From JAGOTP01 sp964443315 (lineage in GTDB: Bacteria; Patescibacteriota; Patescibacteriia; 2-12-FULL-60-25): DNA of 27,483 nucleotides. Of the stretch, positions 6,212-14,894 are shown in pieces. The number at the start of each line of letters is the position of its first letter. Position 1 is the first letter of the stretch. Under the pieces are notes generated by a model. That model did not search any database. It was not told the DNA's origin and saw only the letters and a program-made list of their open reading frames with translations. A program made the translations under genes and the position numbers. The stretch covers positions 1 through 27,483 of the forward strand of contig CAYUCP010000008.1 in NCBI GenBank assembly GCA_964443315.1, written 5' to 3'.

Positions 6212-8503
6212 CTAAGCTTCTTCCTCTTCTGACTCATCAGAAGCTGGGCTGTTTAAATCCATCTGACGACCAAAGTCCGCCTTCAAAATCTCGCGCGGCT
6301 TCGCACCATCAGCCGGGCCAATGAAACCCTCTTGTTCGAGCAGATCAAGCAAACGCGCAGCACGGGCGTACCCCACCTTCAAACGTCGTTGCAACAATGA
6401 AGCCGAGGCTTTGCCTGCGCGAATAATCTCTTCCTTTGCATCTGGAATGAGTGGATCATCATCCTCTCCGCTCCCACCTGCTCCACCGCCGATCGTTCCA
6501 CCTTCGTTTGAACCGCCCCCATTGCGTTGCGTCACGCTGAAATCGTAGTCAGCTGGATCGTACTTAGACTTAATGAACTCAACCACACGAGAAATTTCTG
6601 TGTCAGAGATGAAAGCACCTTGCACACGCTTTGGTGTAGCGAGTTCCGCCGTTGAAAGTAACATGTCTCCACGACCAATAAGTTTATCAGCGCCGACCTG
6701 GTCGAGAATGGTTCGTGAATCCGTTGAAGAGGCAACTGCGAAGGCAATACGCGCTGGTACGTTTGCCTTAATAAGACCCGTGATCACGTCGACCGATGGA
6801 CGTTGGGTAGCGAGAATCAAGTGAATACCGACGGCACGCGCCATCTGCGCCAAGCGAACAATGGGTCCTTCCACTTCAGACGCAGACGTCGCCATTAAGT
6901 CGGCTAATTCATCAACGAAAATGGCTAGATATGGAATCTTTTCCTCAACACGTGCGTTGTAGCTCGCCAAATCACGCGCACCAACTTTAGACAAAAGGTC
7001 GTAGCGGTGATCCATCTCACGGAGCGCCCACTTCAAGGCATTCACCGTTTCATTTGTCTTCGTGATAACCGGCGTGACTAGGTGCGGCAATCCATTGTAG
7101 ACCTGTAATTCCACGCGCTTTGGGTCAACCATCAGGAACTTCAATTCATCTGGGCTGAACGTGTAAAGCAGCGTCATGATGATGACGTTCAAACAGACAG
7201 ATTTACCAGAACCAGTCGCACCAGCCACTAACAAGTGCGGCATGCGGGTCAAATCCGCTGTCCATGGCTTACCGGCCACATCTTTCCCTAAGACAAAGTG
7301 AAGACCGCCTGGTTTACGCTCACGGAATTCTTTGGACTCAAGAATTTCACGCATCCCAACCGTTGCGACGGACTGGTTTGGCACCTCAATTCCGACTAAT
7401 GACCTGCCTGGGATTGGCGCTTCGATACGAATTGGATGCGCCGCCAAGGACAAAGCTAAGTCGTTATGAAGACCGGTGATACGCGACAGCTTGATGCCAT
7501 CGGATGGCTTCAACGTGAACTGCGTGACGGTCGGACCAACAGAGACCTCGGCCATTTCGACCGGAATACCGAACTTATCGAGCGTACGACGAATGACTTC
7601 GCGATTATGGGAGATATCACCTGATGTTGGCTTCTGATCACGACGATCAAGCAAGTCGAGCGGAACTTCGATTTTTGGATAACGTTTCTTTGGCTTAGCC
7701 GGTGGAGCAGTAGACGGTTCGCCGTCTTCATCTACTTCTTCATCCTCTTCTTCGGTTTCTTCCGCCTCTTCGCCATCTTCAAGGCTAGTCTCTTCCTCTT
7801 CAGCAGGAACTTCTTCCTCTTCAGATTCTTCGGAAGGCTCTTCCTCGTTGATAAGCGGCGCTTGGTAAGCAGCACCATTGTCATAGCTCGGCGAGAAGGT
7901 GCCAAATGAACCTGATTTCGCTTCACGTAAGCGAATCAGTTGCTTCACGGGCCAAGAAATACCTTGAAGGAAGAGCAGCGAGAGACGCTTGATCCAATTC
8001 AAAATTGTACGAATATCTTCAATCGTGAGGTTGAAGATAAGGAGCACCGAAATGACAAAGATGGCACCAAATAGAATACGCATCCCCCAGAGACCAAGTG
8101 AACTCACGAGCGGAACAGCGATGAGGTACCCCAACCTGCCACCTACCGCACGTGTTACCTGATCAGATACTGGACCAACCTCGGGCACCGCTAAAACGTG
8201 CATGAAGGGATTCAGGGACAAGAAGAACAAACAGAAGCCAATCCCATTCTTAATATGCAACTGAAACCGATCTGGAGCCGCCAGATGGTAGGCGATCGCC
8301 AGAGAAATGAACGGCAAGAAGAAACGATCCCAACCAAAAACCCAAGTCAGAAGGCTGTCTAAGCGAGTCCCAACTGATCCACCCAGCCCGAACATTCCTA
8401 AAAACAGAAGAAGCGAAAACGCGCATAGAAAAACTACCGCAACGCTTCGCTTCGTTTCTGAATCAAGCTGGAAGTCAAAAGAAGAGCGTTTTCGTCTAGC
8501 CAT
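6212..8503 (-). CDS. ftsK: DNA translocase FtsK/SpoIIIE
   Basis: FtsK pumps chromosomal DNA through the division septum and helps resolve dimers. The 763-residue protein has an N-terminal membrane domain with about four helices (about 18-45, 52-75, 83-105, 125-160). A very acidic Glu-rich linker follows (about 218-262), then the alpha/beta motor domain with Walker A GATGSGKS (about 428-435) and Walker B IFVDELAD (about 528-535). It ends with the winged-helix gamma domain (about 690-750) that reads KOPS-like DNA marks. Length is normal for a short-linker FtsK. The start follows gtcccatc with no Shine-Dalgarno, and the promoter at 8513-8541 would give an almost leaderless mRNA. It is followed by the membrane HTH gene. 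Confidence 0.97.
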   Translation of the reverse strand: MARRKRSSFDFQLDSETKRSVAVVFLCAFSLLLFLGMFGLGGSVGTRLDSLLTWVFGWDRFFLPFISLAIAYHLAAPDRFQLHIKNGIGFCLFFLSLNPFMHVLAVPEVGPVSDQVTRAVGGRLGYLIAVPLVSSLGLWGMRILFGAIFVISVLLIFNLTIEDIRTILNWIKRLSLLFLQGISWPVKQLIRLREAKSGSFGTFSPSYDNGAAYQAPLINEEEPSEESEEEEVPAEEEETSLEDGEEAEETEEEDEEVDEDGEPSTAPPAKPKKRYPKIEVPLDLLDRRDQKPTSGDISHNREVIRRTLDKFGIPVEMAEVSVGPTVTQFTLKPSDGIKLSRITGLHNDLALSLAAHPIRIEAPIPGRSLVGIEVPNQSVATVGMREILESKEFRERKPGGLHFVLGKDVAGKPWTADLTRMPHLLVAGATGSGKSVCLNVIIMTLLYTFSPDELKFLMVDPKRVELQVYNGLPHLVTPVITKTNETVNALKWALREMDHRYDLLSKVGARDLASYNARVEEKIPYLAIFVDELADLMATSASEVEGPIVRLAQMARAVGIHLILATQRPSVDVITGLIKANVPARIAFAVASSTDSRTILDQVGADKLIGRGDMLLSTAELATPKRVQGAFISDTEISRVVEFIKSKYDPADYDFSVTQRNGGGSNEGGTIGGGAGGSGEDDDPLIPDAKEEIIRAGKASASLLQRRLKVGYARAARLLDLLEQEGFIGPADGAKPREILKADFGRQMDLNSPASDESEEEEA

Positions 8504-8512
8504 GATGGGACA

Positions 8513-8541
8513 ATTGTACCTGGCTCGCTCTTATCTGACGA
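8513..8541 (-). promoter_or_regulatory. Probable ftsK promoter giving a near-leaderless mRNA
   Basis: The -10 TACAAT (8513-8518) and a weak -35 TCGTCA (8536-8541) are 17 bp apart. The predicted start is only about 2-4 nt before the ATG at 8503. It lies just after the recA stop; read-through from recA is also possible. Confidence 0.4.
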
Positions 8542-8543
8542 GA

Positions 8544-9641
8544 TTAGCCCTCTGCGCCATCTTCTTCACCCTCTTCGCCTTCTTCGTCGTCCTTACCACG
8601 ACCGGTGACACTTCCCGGCTGATCGTCTTCACGAGACTGCCAGGCTTCGAGTGCTTTCTTGCGGATCTGGGTGATCAATTCTGGCTTTTCACGAAGGAAC
8701 TGCTTGGCATTTTCACGACCAACACCCAACTTCTCCGATTCAAAGGTGTAGGTATTACCTGACTTCGCGACAACGCCAAGGTCCACGCCTGCATCCAACA
8801 TGTCGCCTGGAATTGAAATACCTTCGTTATACATGATATCGAATTCACAGGTACGGAATGGAGCCGCAACCTTGTTCTTCACAACTTTGATTTTTACACG
8901 GTTTCCAATGATCTTATCCCCTACCTTTATATGAGCGGCGCGGCGGATCTCAATACGCATCGAGGAGTAGAATTTAAGCGCATTTCCACCCGTCGTCGTT
9001 TCTGGATTTCCGAAGACGATTCCGATTTTCTGACGGATCTGGTTCAGGAAAATGACGACCGTATTTGAACGAGAAATGATACCCGTGAGCTTACGCAGGG
9101 CCTGACTCATCAAGCGCGCCTGCAACCCCATGTGTTGATCCCCCATTTCTCCTTCAATTTCAGCGCGAGGCGTAAGCGCCGCTACAGAGTCAACGACGAC
9201 GACATCAACTGCGTTCGAACGAACAAGCGTTTCAACGATATCCAAAGCCTGTTCACCGTTATCCGGCTGTGAAATAAGAAGTTGATCGACTTTTACGCCG
9301 ACTTTACGTGCGTAATCTGGATCAAGGGCGTGTTCGGCATCAACGAACGCTGCGACACCGCCTAGCTTTTGGGCTTCCGCGACAATATGCATGGCAAGCG
9401 TGGTTTTTCCGGACGCTTCTGGACCGAACACTTCCACAATTCTGCCACGAGGAACACCAAACACACCGAGCGCGAGATCGAGCGACAAACAACCGGTTGG
9501 GATGGCCTCTACCTGCATCTTACGAGCTTCACCGAGACGCATGATCGAACCATCACCGAACTTTTCTTTAATCTGATCGATTGCTCCCTGCACGGCGAGC
9601 GAGCGACCATCGTTTTGATTCTCAGAAGATTTGCGAGCCAT
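8544..9641 (-). CDS. recA: Recombinase RecA
   Basis: RecA forms filaments on single-stranded DNA, pairs homologous DNA and triggers the SOS response. The 365-residue protein has Walker A GPEASGKTT (about 73-81), the VVVVDSVAALTPRAEIEGE Walker B/L1 region, and the L2 region (RQKIGIVFGNPETTTGGNAL) where the usual MFGNPETTTGGNALK is conserved. It ends in a short acidic tail (EEGEEGEEDGAEG). The ATG at 9641 is chosen over the TTG three codons earlier. There is no Shine-Dalgarno. A direct-repeat SOS-type box lies over its promoter. Confidence 0.98.
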   Translation of the reverse strand: MARKSSENQNDGRSLAVQGAIDQIKEKFGDGSIMRLGEARKMQVEAIPTGCLSLDLALGVFGVPRGRIVEVFGPEASGKTTLAMHIVAEAQKLGGVAAFVDAEHALDPDYARKVGVKVDQLLISQPDNGEQALDIVETLVRSNAVDVVVVDSVAALTPRAEIEGEMGDQHMGLQARLMSQALRKLTGIISRSNTVVIFLNQIRQKIGIVFGNPETTTGGNALKFYSSMRIEIRRAAHIKVGDKIIGNRVKIKVVKNKVAAPFRTCEFDIMYNEGISIPGDMLDAGVDLGVVAKSGNTYTFESEKLGVGRENAKQFLREKPELITQIRKKALEAWQSREDDQPGSVTGRGKDDEEGEEGEEDGAEG

Positions 9642-9661
9642 AAAGTTCAAAAGAAAAAGAT

Positions 9662-9706
9662 GTTCTATTTATGTTCTAATCGTACCTGGTTTGTTCAATA
9701 ATGCAA
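9662..9706 (-). promoter_or_regulatory. recA promoter with a GTTCN7GTTC-type SOS box
   Basis: The minus strand has a -35 TTGCAT (9701-9706), a 16-bp spacer and a -10 TACGAT (9679-9684), with a start near 9672. Across the start lies the direct repeat GAAC-N7-GAAC (read on the plus strand GTTC-N7-GTTC, 9662-9676), the form known as the LexA site of Alphaproteobacteria. A third GAAC lies at 9693-9696. LexA itself is not in the window, so the match is by pattern and position only. Confidence 0.5.
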
Positions 9707-9753
9707 GCGTCTTTATCCACACAGATGATCGGTGCATTAAGCCGAGCAAAACG

Positions 9754-9794
9754 CGCGAAACCCTCAGACGGAGTGAACCGACGGAGAGGGCGCG
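9754..9794 (-). terminator. Hairpin downstream of the lipoprotein gene
   Basis: CGCG plus CCCTC (9754-9765) pair with GAGGG plus CGCG (9786-9794). On the minus strand CGTTTTGC follows, so it is a plausible terminator for the M23 gene. Confidence 0.45.
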
Positions 9795-9824
9795 AAAGAA
9801 AGGAAGAAAGAACGAAGTTGTCAT

Positions 9825-11915
9825 TCAAGGAAGGCGATGCCGGCTGTGGTCGCTCACGTTCTCGCAGGGCAGGCCGCTCGACGAGCCGCGATACACTTCG
9901 CGGCCGCTCGGCAGCTCCGAGATGCGCCATTCGACGCCCAGTCGTGGGTTGCAGAGCCGCGGCCAGTTATCGATCGTCGGGATGTGACCTCGATCACCCA
10001 GCGTGGGATGCGACGGTGAGAAGAACGTCCCGACGAAGACTCGTTGAATCTCGGCCGTGTCGCAGCGGTACCAGCCATTACCCTGCGCCACCATGCGCGT
10101 TCGATCGCTATCGATCGCGTTGAGGCAGTCGAGCTGCCGCCACCACTGATCGCGCAGATGATACGGCTCCGTCGGACGCCAGCTTTCGCTGTCAGTCGCG
10201 AGACGGAACTCGTAGCGCATCACGGCACCGGGCGGAACACCCACCACGGGCTGCACGTCGACGATGTCTGCCACGGAAGCGTCGAGCAACGACGGCGCAC
10301 CAGAATCCGGTACACCGACGTCCATCGCCACGCTACCCGCGTCGCGCGGCGGATCCATACATGAACCGGTGTCTCGCCCGACATCCATAGACGGAATACC
10401 CACATCCATCGGCGACACCCCTGCATCGTGGTAAACCGGCACATCACGCACCGACACCCCAGCAGGAACATCGACCGTCGCATCGATCGAGGCATCGACT
10501 CCCGCCGACACATCGAGGGGAACGGTTGCGTCCATCACTGGAACACCCGCATCCATGGGAGAAGGCGTGCTTCGGCAGCGACGGAGGTCTTCCGGGCGAA
10601 TGACTTCGCCCAAGGGACCAGCGAGAACATCGAGGACGGAGGAATCAACCTCGATGATCCACGTTTCGTCGTAGCCGAGCGCGAGGAAGGTCGGCCAGTC
10701 GAAGATCGGTCGACGCGCGCCTTGCGACACGACGTAAACATCACTCCGACCTGCTACCTTCACGAGCGCTCCTTCTCGGAGCCGTCGTGACCCGAGGTCA
10801 CGGTAGCGCGCGAGGAAGGCCGTTCGCTCACCAGCCCCACGTACTTCGATCTGCGAGTCGTTCCAGCCCCAGGAGTCGAACGCCTGTTGTGCGAGGAACG
10901 TGTAGCGCGCCGGAGAGGGCGCCTCTGCGTACTCGTAGACCGTCGAACTTCCCTCGAAACGGACCAGCCGGTGACTGTTCGTCCGCTCGAGCGAGAACCC
11001 GACCGTGGTCATGCAGGCGATCTCGGCCGGAATGCCGCTCACCACCCGTCCGCCCAGCCGTTCATCGCGCACCACGTCGCTCGTGAGGCGCGTGAGCATC
11101 CCGTCCGACACGACGAGCCAGTGCTCTCCACTCACGGAGAGAACCGTACCCGTCGGATGCCAGGTCGACGTCGACGTGACCGCCGAGCGCCGCATGAGGG
11201 CGCTCATGAAGAGCGTCGGACTCGCATACCATCGCCGCCTTACACGATCGCGATCGTACCCGGCGAACCAGGCCGCCGGATCAACGCGCGCTGCCTCGGC
11301 CATCGTCTGAAGACGAATCCCGAAGTGCAGGTGTTCGTCGCCGTCTCCATTGTCAGCTGCGTGTTGCACGTAGCCGATGATCTGGTCGGGGCGAACCGTG
11401 TCACCATCACGCCAGGGCAAGCGAGCGCCGCCCGTACGCAGAGTGGTCGGCCGCAGATGGCCGTAGATCGAGAGGAAGTCCTGCACGGACACCCGCTCCC
11501 CTACCCCATTTTGCACCGTGATCGGCGTCGCGAGATGATGCTCGATGACCGCGACCAGCGTGCCGTAGCCATCCGCCGCCCGGTAGACACGGATCGTGCC
11601 GCAGGCGATCGGATAGATAGCCGTTCCTTCGGCCAGGTTGATGTCCCGACCGATGTGAACGTCGTCGACGAGGAAGTCGCGCGCGGCGTAGAGCCGAGAG
11701 AACTCCATCTCCGTGGTCGGGTAGCGCATCGTTGAAACGGTGCAGCCCGCGACCGACTGAGTGAGCGTCTCCGACCCACCGCTCCCGACCTCGCCATTGC
11801 CGCAGCCCGGCAGATCCAGGAGACATACCACGAGCACGAGCTGCACGACCCAGCTGAACAGAATCCCCCACGAATTGAACTGCGGACGAAGATCGAACCT
11901 CGAACGTGAACCCAT
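9825..11915 (-). CDS. Large M23-type (LytM) lipoprotein, foreign and GC-rich
   Basis: The 696-residue protein has a lipoprotein signal (hydrophobic run from about residue 18, lipobox LPGC, mature Cys about 38). Next is an M23-peptidase-like domain (about 60-215): DVHIGRD carries the first metal His/Asp and GDEHLHFG the HxH motif, as in LytM enzymes that cut peptidoglycan peptides. Then come two surface repeats with a GTVLSV...LVVSDG pattern (about 250-440). A low-complexity region rich in MDAGV, DVGVP and DATV units follows (about 465-585), then a C-terminal domain with several Trp and Cys (about 590-690). Asp-Ala-Gly-rich linkers of this kind are typical of Myxococcota lipoproteins. GC content is much higher than flanking genes, and GGAAAGAG precedes the ATG at 11915; a longer start at 11963 is less likely. 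Confidence 0.75.
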   Translation of the reverse strand: MGSRSRFDLRPQFNSWGILFSWVVQLVLVVCLLDLPGCGNGEVGSGGSETLTQSVAGCTVSTMRYPTTEMEFSRLYAARDFLVDDVHIGRDINLAEGTAIYPIACGTIRVYRAADGYGTLVAVIEHHLATPITVQNGVGERVSVQDFLSIYGHLRPTTLRTGGARLPWRDGDTVRPDQIIGYVQHAADNGDGDEHLHFGIRLQTMAEAARVDPAAWFAGYDRDRVRRRWYASPTLFMSALMRRSAVTSTSTWHPTGTVLSVSGEHWLVVSDGMLTRLTSDVVRDERLGGRVVSGIPAEIACMTTVGFSLERTNSHRLVRFEGSSTVYEYAEAPSPARYTFLAQQAFDSWGWNDSQIEVRGAGERTAFLARYRDLGSRRLREGALVKVAGRSDVYVVSQGARRPIFDWPTFLALGYDETWIIEVDSSVLDVLAGPLGEVIRPEDLRRCRSTPSPMDAGVPVMDATVPLDVSAGVDASIDATVDVPAGVSVRDVPVYHDAGVSPMDVGIPSMDVGRDTGSCMDPPRDAGSVAMDVGVPDSGAPSLLDASVADIVDVQPVVGVPPGAVMRYEFRLATDSESWRPTEPYHLRDQWWRQLDCLNAIDSDRTRMVAQGNGWYRCDTAEIQRVFVGTFFSPSHPTLGDRGHIPTIDNWPRLCNPRLGVEWRISELPSGREVYRGSSSGLPCENVSDHSRHRLP

Positions 11916-11959
11916 GACCGACCAACTCTTTCCGCGTTTAGGTGACTGGACATCCAGGT

Positions 11960-11983
11960 GCATTCGTAACGCGTGACGAATGC
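11960..11983. promoter_or_regulatory. Palindrome upstream of the lipoprotein gene
   Basis: GCATTCGT and ACGAATGC are perfect inverted 8-mers with an 8-nt spacer, 45 bp before the start codon. It may be an operator or leader hairpin. Confidence 0.35.
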
Positions 11984-12538
11984 AATAAGGTGCTCAGACG
12001 CTATACCCGCAGACTCACACACCACCAAAGAACAAAAGGGCGAGGTGGACCAGAGAAGGGAGCGGCGAATGGGTCGGTACACCCGCCGCTTCATACTTCT
12101 GCACAATTCAGATGGGCCTACATTCAGCGTCTCATAGACGAGACAATCGTTGAGCGAATACCTGCGGGAATGGTCGCGCTGCTGAGAGCGTGATGTGTCC
12201 GTATGCAGTACTCTGCTCATTGATTCCAGAATGGAGAAAGAAGAAGAGCAACCCGTTCATCCATCAAACGCACGTATGCCTTTGATCGGTAGCTCGTTTC
12301 ACCGGTAATGTGAAACGCCTACCTCCGCACTCTCCTTCGTTCTCGCTCTCACCTCCCATCTGAAACTTGTGTCCGGTCTCACGACCTTACTTCTACAATC
12401 AGGAAAATTTGATGACACGTCAAACCGGCTATAGGAGAGAGCGTTTTGTAAATCGACGATGTACAATTTTTTAATGAAGGAGATCATTCTCAATCCGTCT
12501 ATTTCTACACACGTGTCTCCTACACTGTTCACCTATGC
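11984..12538. other. Gene-poor stretch between the lipoprotein gene and comEC
   Basis: I see no convincing gene. A GTG frame at 11973-12137 (54 codons, plus strand) and an overlapping plus frame to 12193 lack family signs. Hairpins are present at 12129-12143 (GTCTC/GAGAC), 12296-12316 (GTTTCAC/GTGAAAC) and 12408-12424 (TTTGA/TCAAA). GC-rich sequence gives way to AT-richer sequence at roughly 12350-12450, the probable right edge of the lipoprotein island. The lipoprotein promoter probably lies here but I cannot place it. Confidence 0.4.
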
Positions 12539-12570
12539 AAAACAGTCTCCTCGAGATTTTCTTTAGACTG
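12539..12570 (-). terminator. comEC terminator
   Basis: On the minus strand CAGTCT (12565-12570) pairs with AGACTG (12543-12548), followed by TTTT (12539-12542). The stem begins within the comEC stop codon. Confidence 0.5.
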
Positions 12571-13804
12571 ATGTGCCTGAAACGTGGATAAGTCTATTTT
12601 TTGGCTTGATACGGCACCAAAGAAGATAGAGTGCGCCGTACATCCCCAGACTAAGCCAGACAGATGTGGATAGTTTTGACCAACTTCCCACCGGCGCCAA
12701 ACCAAATAGATTGGAAAGAGTGAGTACCATACGCAAACAGGCTGATGCAGGAATAGCGAGCACTGGAATCTCGGGAAAGAGCAATGCGACCGCTCCAAAC
12801 GCCATCGTCCAGGGAATCCACGGCAAGATCGCTAAGTTCGCAAAGACTCCGATCAAGCTCACCTGTTGAAACGCCCACATCCCGTAGGGTGTCGTAAGCA
12901 GTGTCGCTCCAACATTCGAAGAAATGATTTCGCGAAACAACGGTGAAGGAATTCTTTTTTCTAACTTGTCGCCAATACAACGTCCGAAGGTTCCAAGACC
13001 AATCATCGCTAAAAACGACAACGCATAACTTGGATCATAGAGAAGTGCCCACGGTTGCCACCAGGCATATGCAACCGCCGCGATCAACAACAACCGGTTA
13101 AAATTTACCAGCCTCCCGACCATCGGCGCCGATAAAACGAGCCAACCCATAAACGCAGCACGTGACACGGATGCAGAAGGTAGCGCCAACAAGACGAATA
13201 AGAAAATTCCTACACTTGCGACAACGTACGCAGTCCGACGACCGAGCCCGACCCACAAGAGTGGCCCCAGTAAGCAACCAATCACGATCGTTACATTCGA
13301 CCCCGATACCGCCATGATGTGGCTCGTTCCAATTTTGCGAAACGTTGCTTTCAGATTTGGTGGAAGTTGTTTATCACCATAGAGAATCCCAACGAGCAAC
13401 CCTGATTCATCTTTGGGAAATAACTTGTTTGAACGACGCGTAAGCTCCGTTCGAAGCCTCCCTGTCCAATGTCTCGGACTCAGTTGATTCGCGGACTGTA
13501 ACGAAAACTCATTCGAGATCAGCCCTTTGGGATCTAATGGCTTTATCTCCCGTGGTTGAAGCGATTGGGTTGAATGAAAACGAATCAGCCCAACAAGAAG
13601 ACACACTATGATTAATAGCTCTCGTCTGTAGAGCGCGCACCTTGGAACACTCGCTATCAAACACAAAAGAACGGCTAGACCTAAAACAATACTCCACGTG
13701 ATAATCCCCCATTGATGCCACGGGGAAAAACTATGCAAAGCAATTCCTACCAATATTCCAACCAACACCGAACCAACCGCCGATCCACGAGGAAGGAGCG
13801 TCAT
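12563..13804 (-). CDS. comEC: ComEC/Rec2-type DNA uptake channel, short form
   Basis: ComEC moves single-stranded DNA through the inner membrane during natural transformation. The 413-residue protein is mostly hydrophobic (about ten membrane helices) and carries the competence-domain core: GLLVGILYGDKQLPP, then TSHIMAVSGSNVTI (about 138-175). There is only a short N-terminal OB-like region and no C-terminal metallo-beta-lactamase domain, so it is about half the size of full ComEC; short forms like this occur in small-genome bacteria. The ATG at 13804 follows directly on the T-run of a terminator hairpin, leaving no room for a Shine-Dalgarno. A later start is possible but would cut into the first membrane helix. 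Confidence 0.88.
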   Translation of the reverse strand: MTLLPRGSAVGSVLVGILVGIALHSFSPWHQWGIITWSIVLGLAVLLCLIASVPRCALYRRELLIIVCLLVGLIRFHSTQSLQPREIKPLDPKGLISNEFSLQSANQLSPRHWTGRLRTELTRRSNKLFPKDESGLLVGILYGDKQLPPNLKATFRKIGTSHIMAVSGSNVTIVIGCLLGPLLWVGLGRRTAYVVASVGIFLFVLLALPSASVSRAAFMGWLVLSAPMVGRLVNFNRLLLIAAVAYAWWQPWALLYDPSYALSFLAMIGLGTFGRCIGDKLEKRIPSPLFREIISSNVGATLLTTPYGMWAFQQVSLIGVFANLAILPWIPWTMAFGAVALLFPEIPVLAIPASACLRMVLTLSNLFGLAPVGSWSKLSTSVWLSLGMYGALYLLWCRIKPKNRLIHVSGTSV

Positions 13805-13835
13805 AAGAAAAGAGAGAGGATAAAGTCCTCTCTCT
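13805..13835 (-). terminator. Rho-independent terminator immediately before comEC
   Basis: Minus strand: AGAGAGAGGA and TCCTCTCTCT (perfect 10-bp stem, 13811-13835) are followed by TTTTCTT, which touches the comEC ATG. It ends the two-gene operon of 14816-13870. A second hairpin (TTGTCCT/AGGACAA, about 13842-13858) lies just before it. Confidence 0.8.
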
Positions 13836-13869
13836 ACTCCGTTGTCCTAAAAGGACAATCGCTGCAACT

Positions 13870-14649
13870 CTATCTACTCGCTGTTCGTCCACTACGACCG
13901 TGATGACCTCTTGAGCTACCATGATGCCCAGCGCCTCGTCCCGAGGTGTGATGCGACGTCACTGCTGGATGTGCATCCGTAGTACCTGTTGCTACTTGTT
14001 GCACAGGCACCGTTCCTCGACCTTCTTCTGCGGCTTGTAACTGCTCTTCTCGCCGAACCGCTTCTACATCTCGACGTGCATGCTCCATAACCCTATCGAG
14101 ACCCGTACGCACATCGTCTTCGAAGCGAAGATACGCTTCAGAAGCTCCTTCAAAATCTTGCATCGCCTCTCTGGCATACCCGGTTAACGGTCCTCCGTTT
14201 ACTCCCTCTGCAACAATCGCCGTATTTCCTTGAACCGTTTCCTTTGCAACATGGTGAGCACCGAACAACATTGCAGCAGCAAATCCAAGCTGAGCTAGGA
14301 CATTTGCACGTGCCGTTCGAACTCTCTCGCGTGCTGCAGCAACAGGTGGCCGCTCTCCCGGAAGAGTGATATTCGTAACCTGGTTTGAGATATTCACCAA
14401 CACGTTCACTTGTCCATAAACATTGACTAGTCTTTCAGCACGCTCAAAACGCTGATACTCGGGGCCTTGTCTACGTTCCCGAGCTCCATTCATTTCAGCC
14501 GCATCAATTACTTCACCCTCAAGGTAGTCTGCTTCGTCTCCCTTCTGCTCAGTCCGAGGACGCTTTGCTTCTGGTCGCTTAGCCTGAGACTTAGGAGCCG
14601 CCTCTATCCGCGGCGCTTCTGGTTTCTTCCCAAAAAGACTTCTAAACAT
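13870..14649 (-). CDS. Unknown protein with charged N-terminus and His/Gly-rich tail
   Basis: I do not recognise this 259-residue protein. It has a Lys/Pro/Ala-rich N-terminal tail (about 8-40) and a central region with a short hydrophobic patch (about 118-130, LAQLGFAAAMLFG), too short and polar-flanked for a sure membrane segment. A helical charged stretch follows (about 155-205), then a C-terminal tail rich in His, Gly, Ser and Arg (about 225-259, GAGHHGSSRGHHGR). The tail could bind metal or nucleic acid; that is inference. It is the second gene of a pair, 5 nt after the small gene at 14655, and is closed by the terminator at 13805-13835. Its ATG follows ctaattttt with no Shine-Dalgarno. 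Confidence 0.7.
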   Translation of the reverse strand: MFRSLFGKKPEAPRIEAAPKSQAKRPEAKRPRTEQKGDEADYLEGEVIDAAEMNGARERRQGPEYQRFERAERLVNVYGQVNVLVNISNQVTNITLPGERPPVAAARERVRTARANVLAQLGFAAAMLFGAHHVAKETVQGNTAIVAEGVNGGPLTGYAREAMQDFEGASEAYLRFEDDVRTGLDRVMEHARRDVEAVRREEQLQAAEEGRGTVPVQQVATGTTDAHPAVTSHHTSGRGAGHHGSSRGHHGRSGRTASR

Positions 14650-14654
14650 AAAAA

Positions 14655-14816
14655 TTAGACGCGAGAAATACGCTTATTTAACTCGTCGGCTTCTTGCTCG
14701 TCAGCGCTCGAGATAACCGTCATCTGATAGTCCTTAATCGCCGTTCGCAAATCGGCAGCGGCTTGCTCAATCTGTCGCAAAACAGCATCGAAGTCTGGTT
14801 GTGAAGGGGAAGACAT
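14655..14816 (-). CDS. Small helical unknown protein
   Basis: The 53-residue protein (MSSPSQPDFDAVLRQIEQAA and on) is predicted helical, with heptad-like spacing of Leu/Ile and many charges, possibly a short coiled coil. I chose the ATG at 14816, because the extended -10 element at 14840-14848 lies between it and the upstream in-frame ATG at 14849, which would then be outside the transcript. It is followed after 5 nt by the 259-residue gene, so the two probably act together. No family recognised. Confidence 0.6.
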   Translation of the reverse strand: MSSPSQPDFDAVLRQIEQAAADLRTAIKDYQMTVISSADEQEADELNKRISRV

Positions 14817-14839
14817 AAAACGAAGGAGTGAATGAGAGG

Positions 14840-14848
14840 AGTATATCA
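14840..14848 (-). promoter_or_regulatory. Extended -10 promoter of the two-gene operon
   Basis: Minus strand TGATATACT is an extended -10 (TGN-TATACT). No good -35 is present, as allowed for this class. The predicted start near 14833 gives a leader of about 17 nt. Confidence 0.5.
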
Positions 14849-14856
14849 TGAATCAT

Positions 14857-14894
14857 CAAGGCCTGCCGGACGTAGATCACGTCGGCAGGCCTTG
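14857..14894 (-). terminator. Long hairpin at the end of the second candidate RNA
   Basis: CAAGGCCTGCCG plus ACGT pair with ACGT plus CGGCAGGCCTTG (16 bp, one bulged G) around a 5-nt loop. No clear T-run follows, so it may be a terminator or a protective 3' hairpin. Confidence 0.55.

Noticed and set aside
11501..12220. 239-codon minus frame overlapping the front of the M23 gene
   Set aside because: Over most of its length it is another frame of the lipoprotein gene; composition is not protein-like and no start signal was seen.
9754..12345. Terminal inverted repeat around the lipoprotein island
   Set aside because: Purine-rich stretches at both ends (about 9785-9815 and 12318-12345) match only loosely and could be chance, unlike the pyrH repeat arms.
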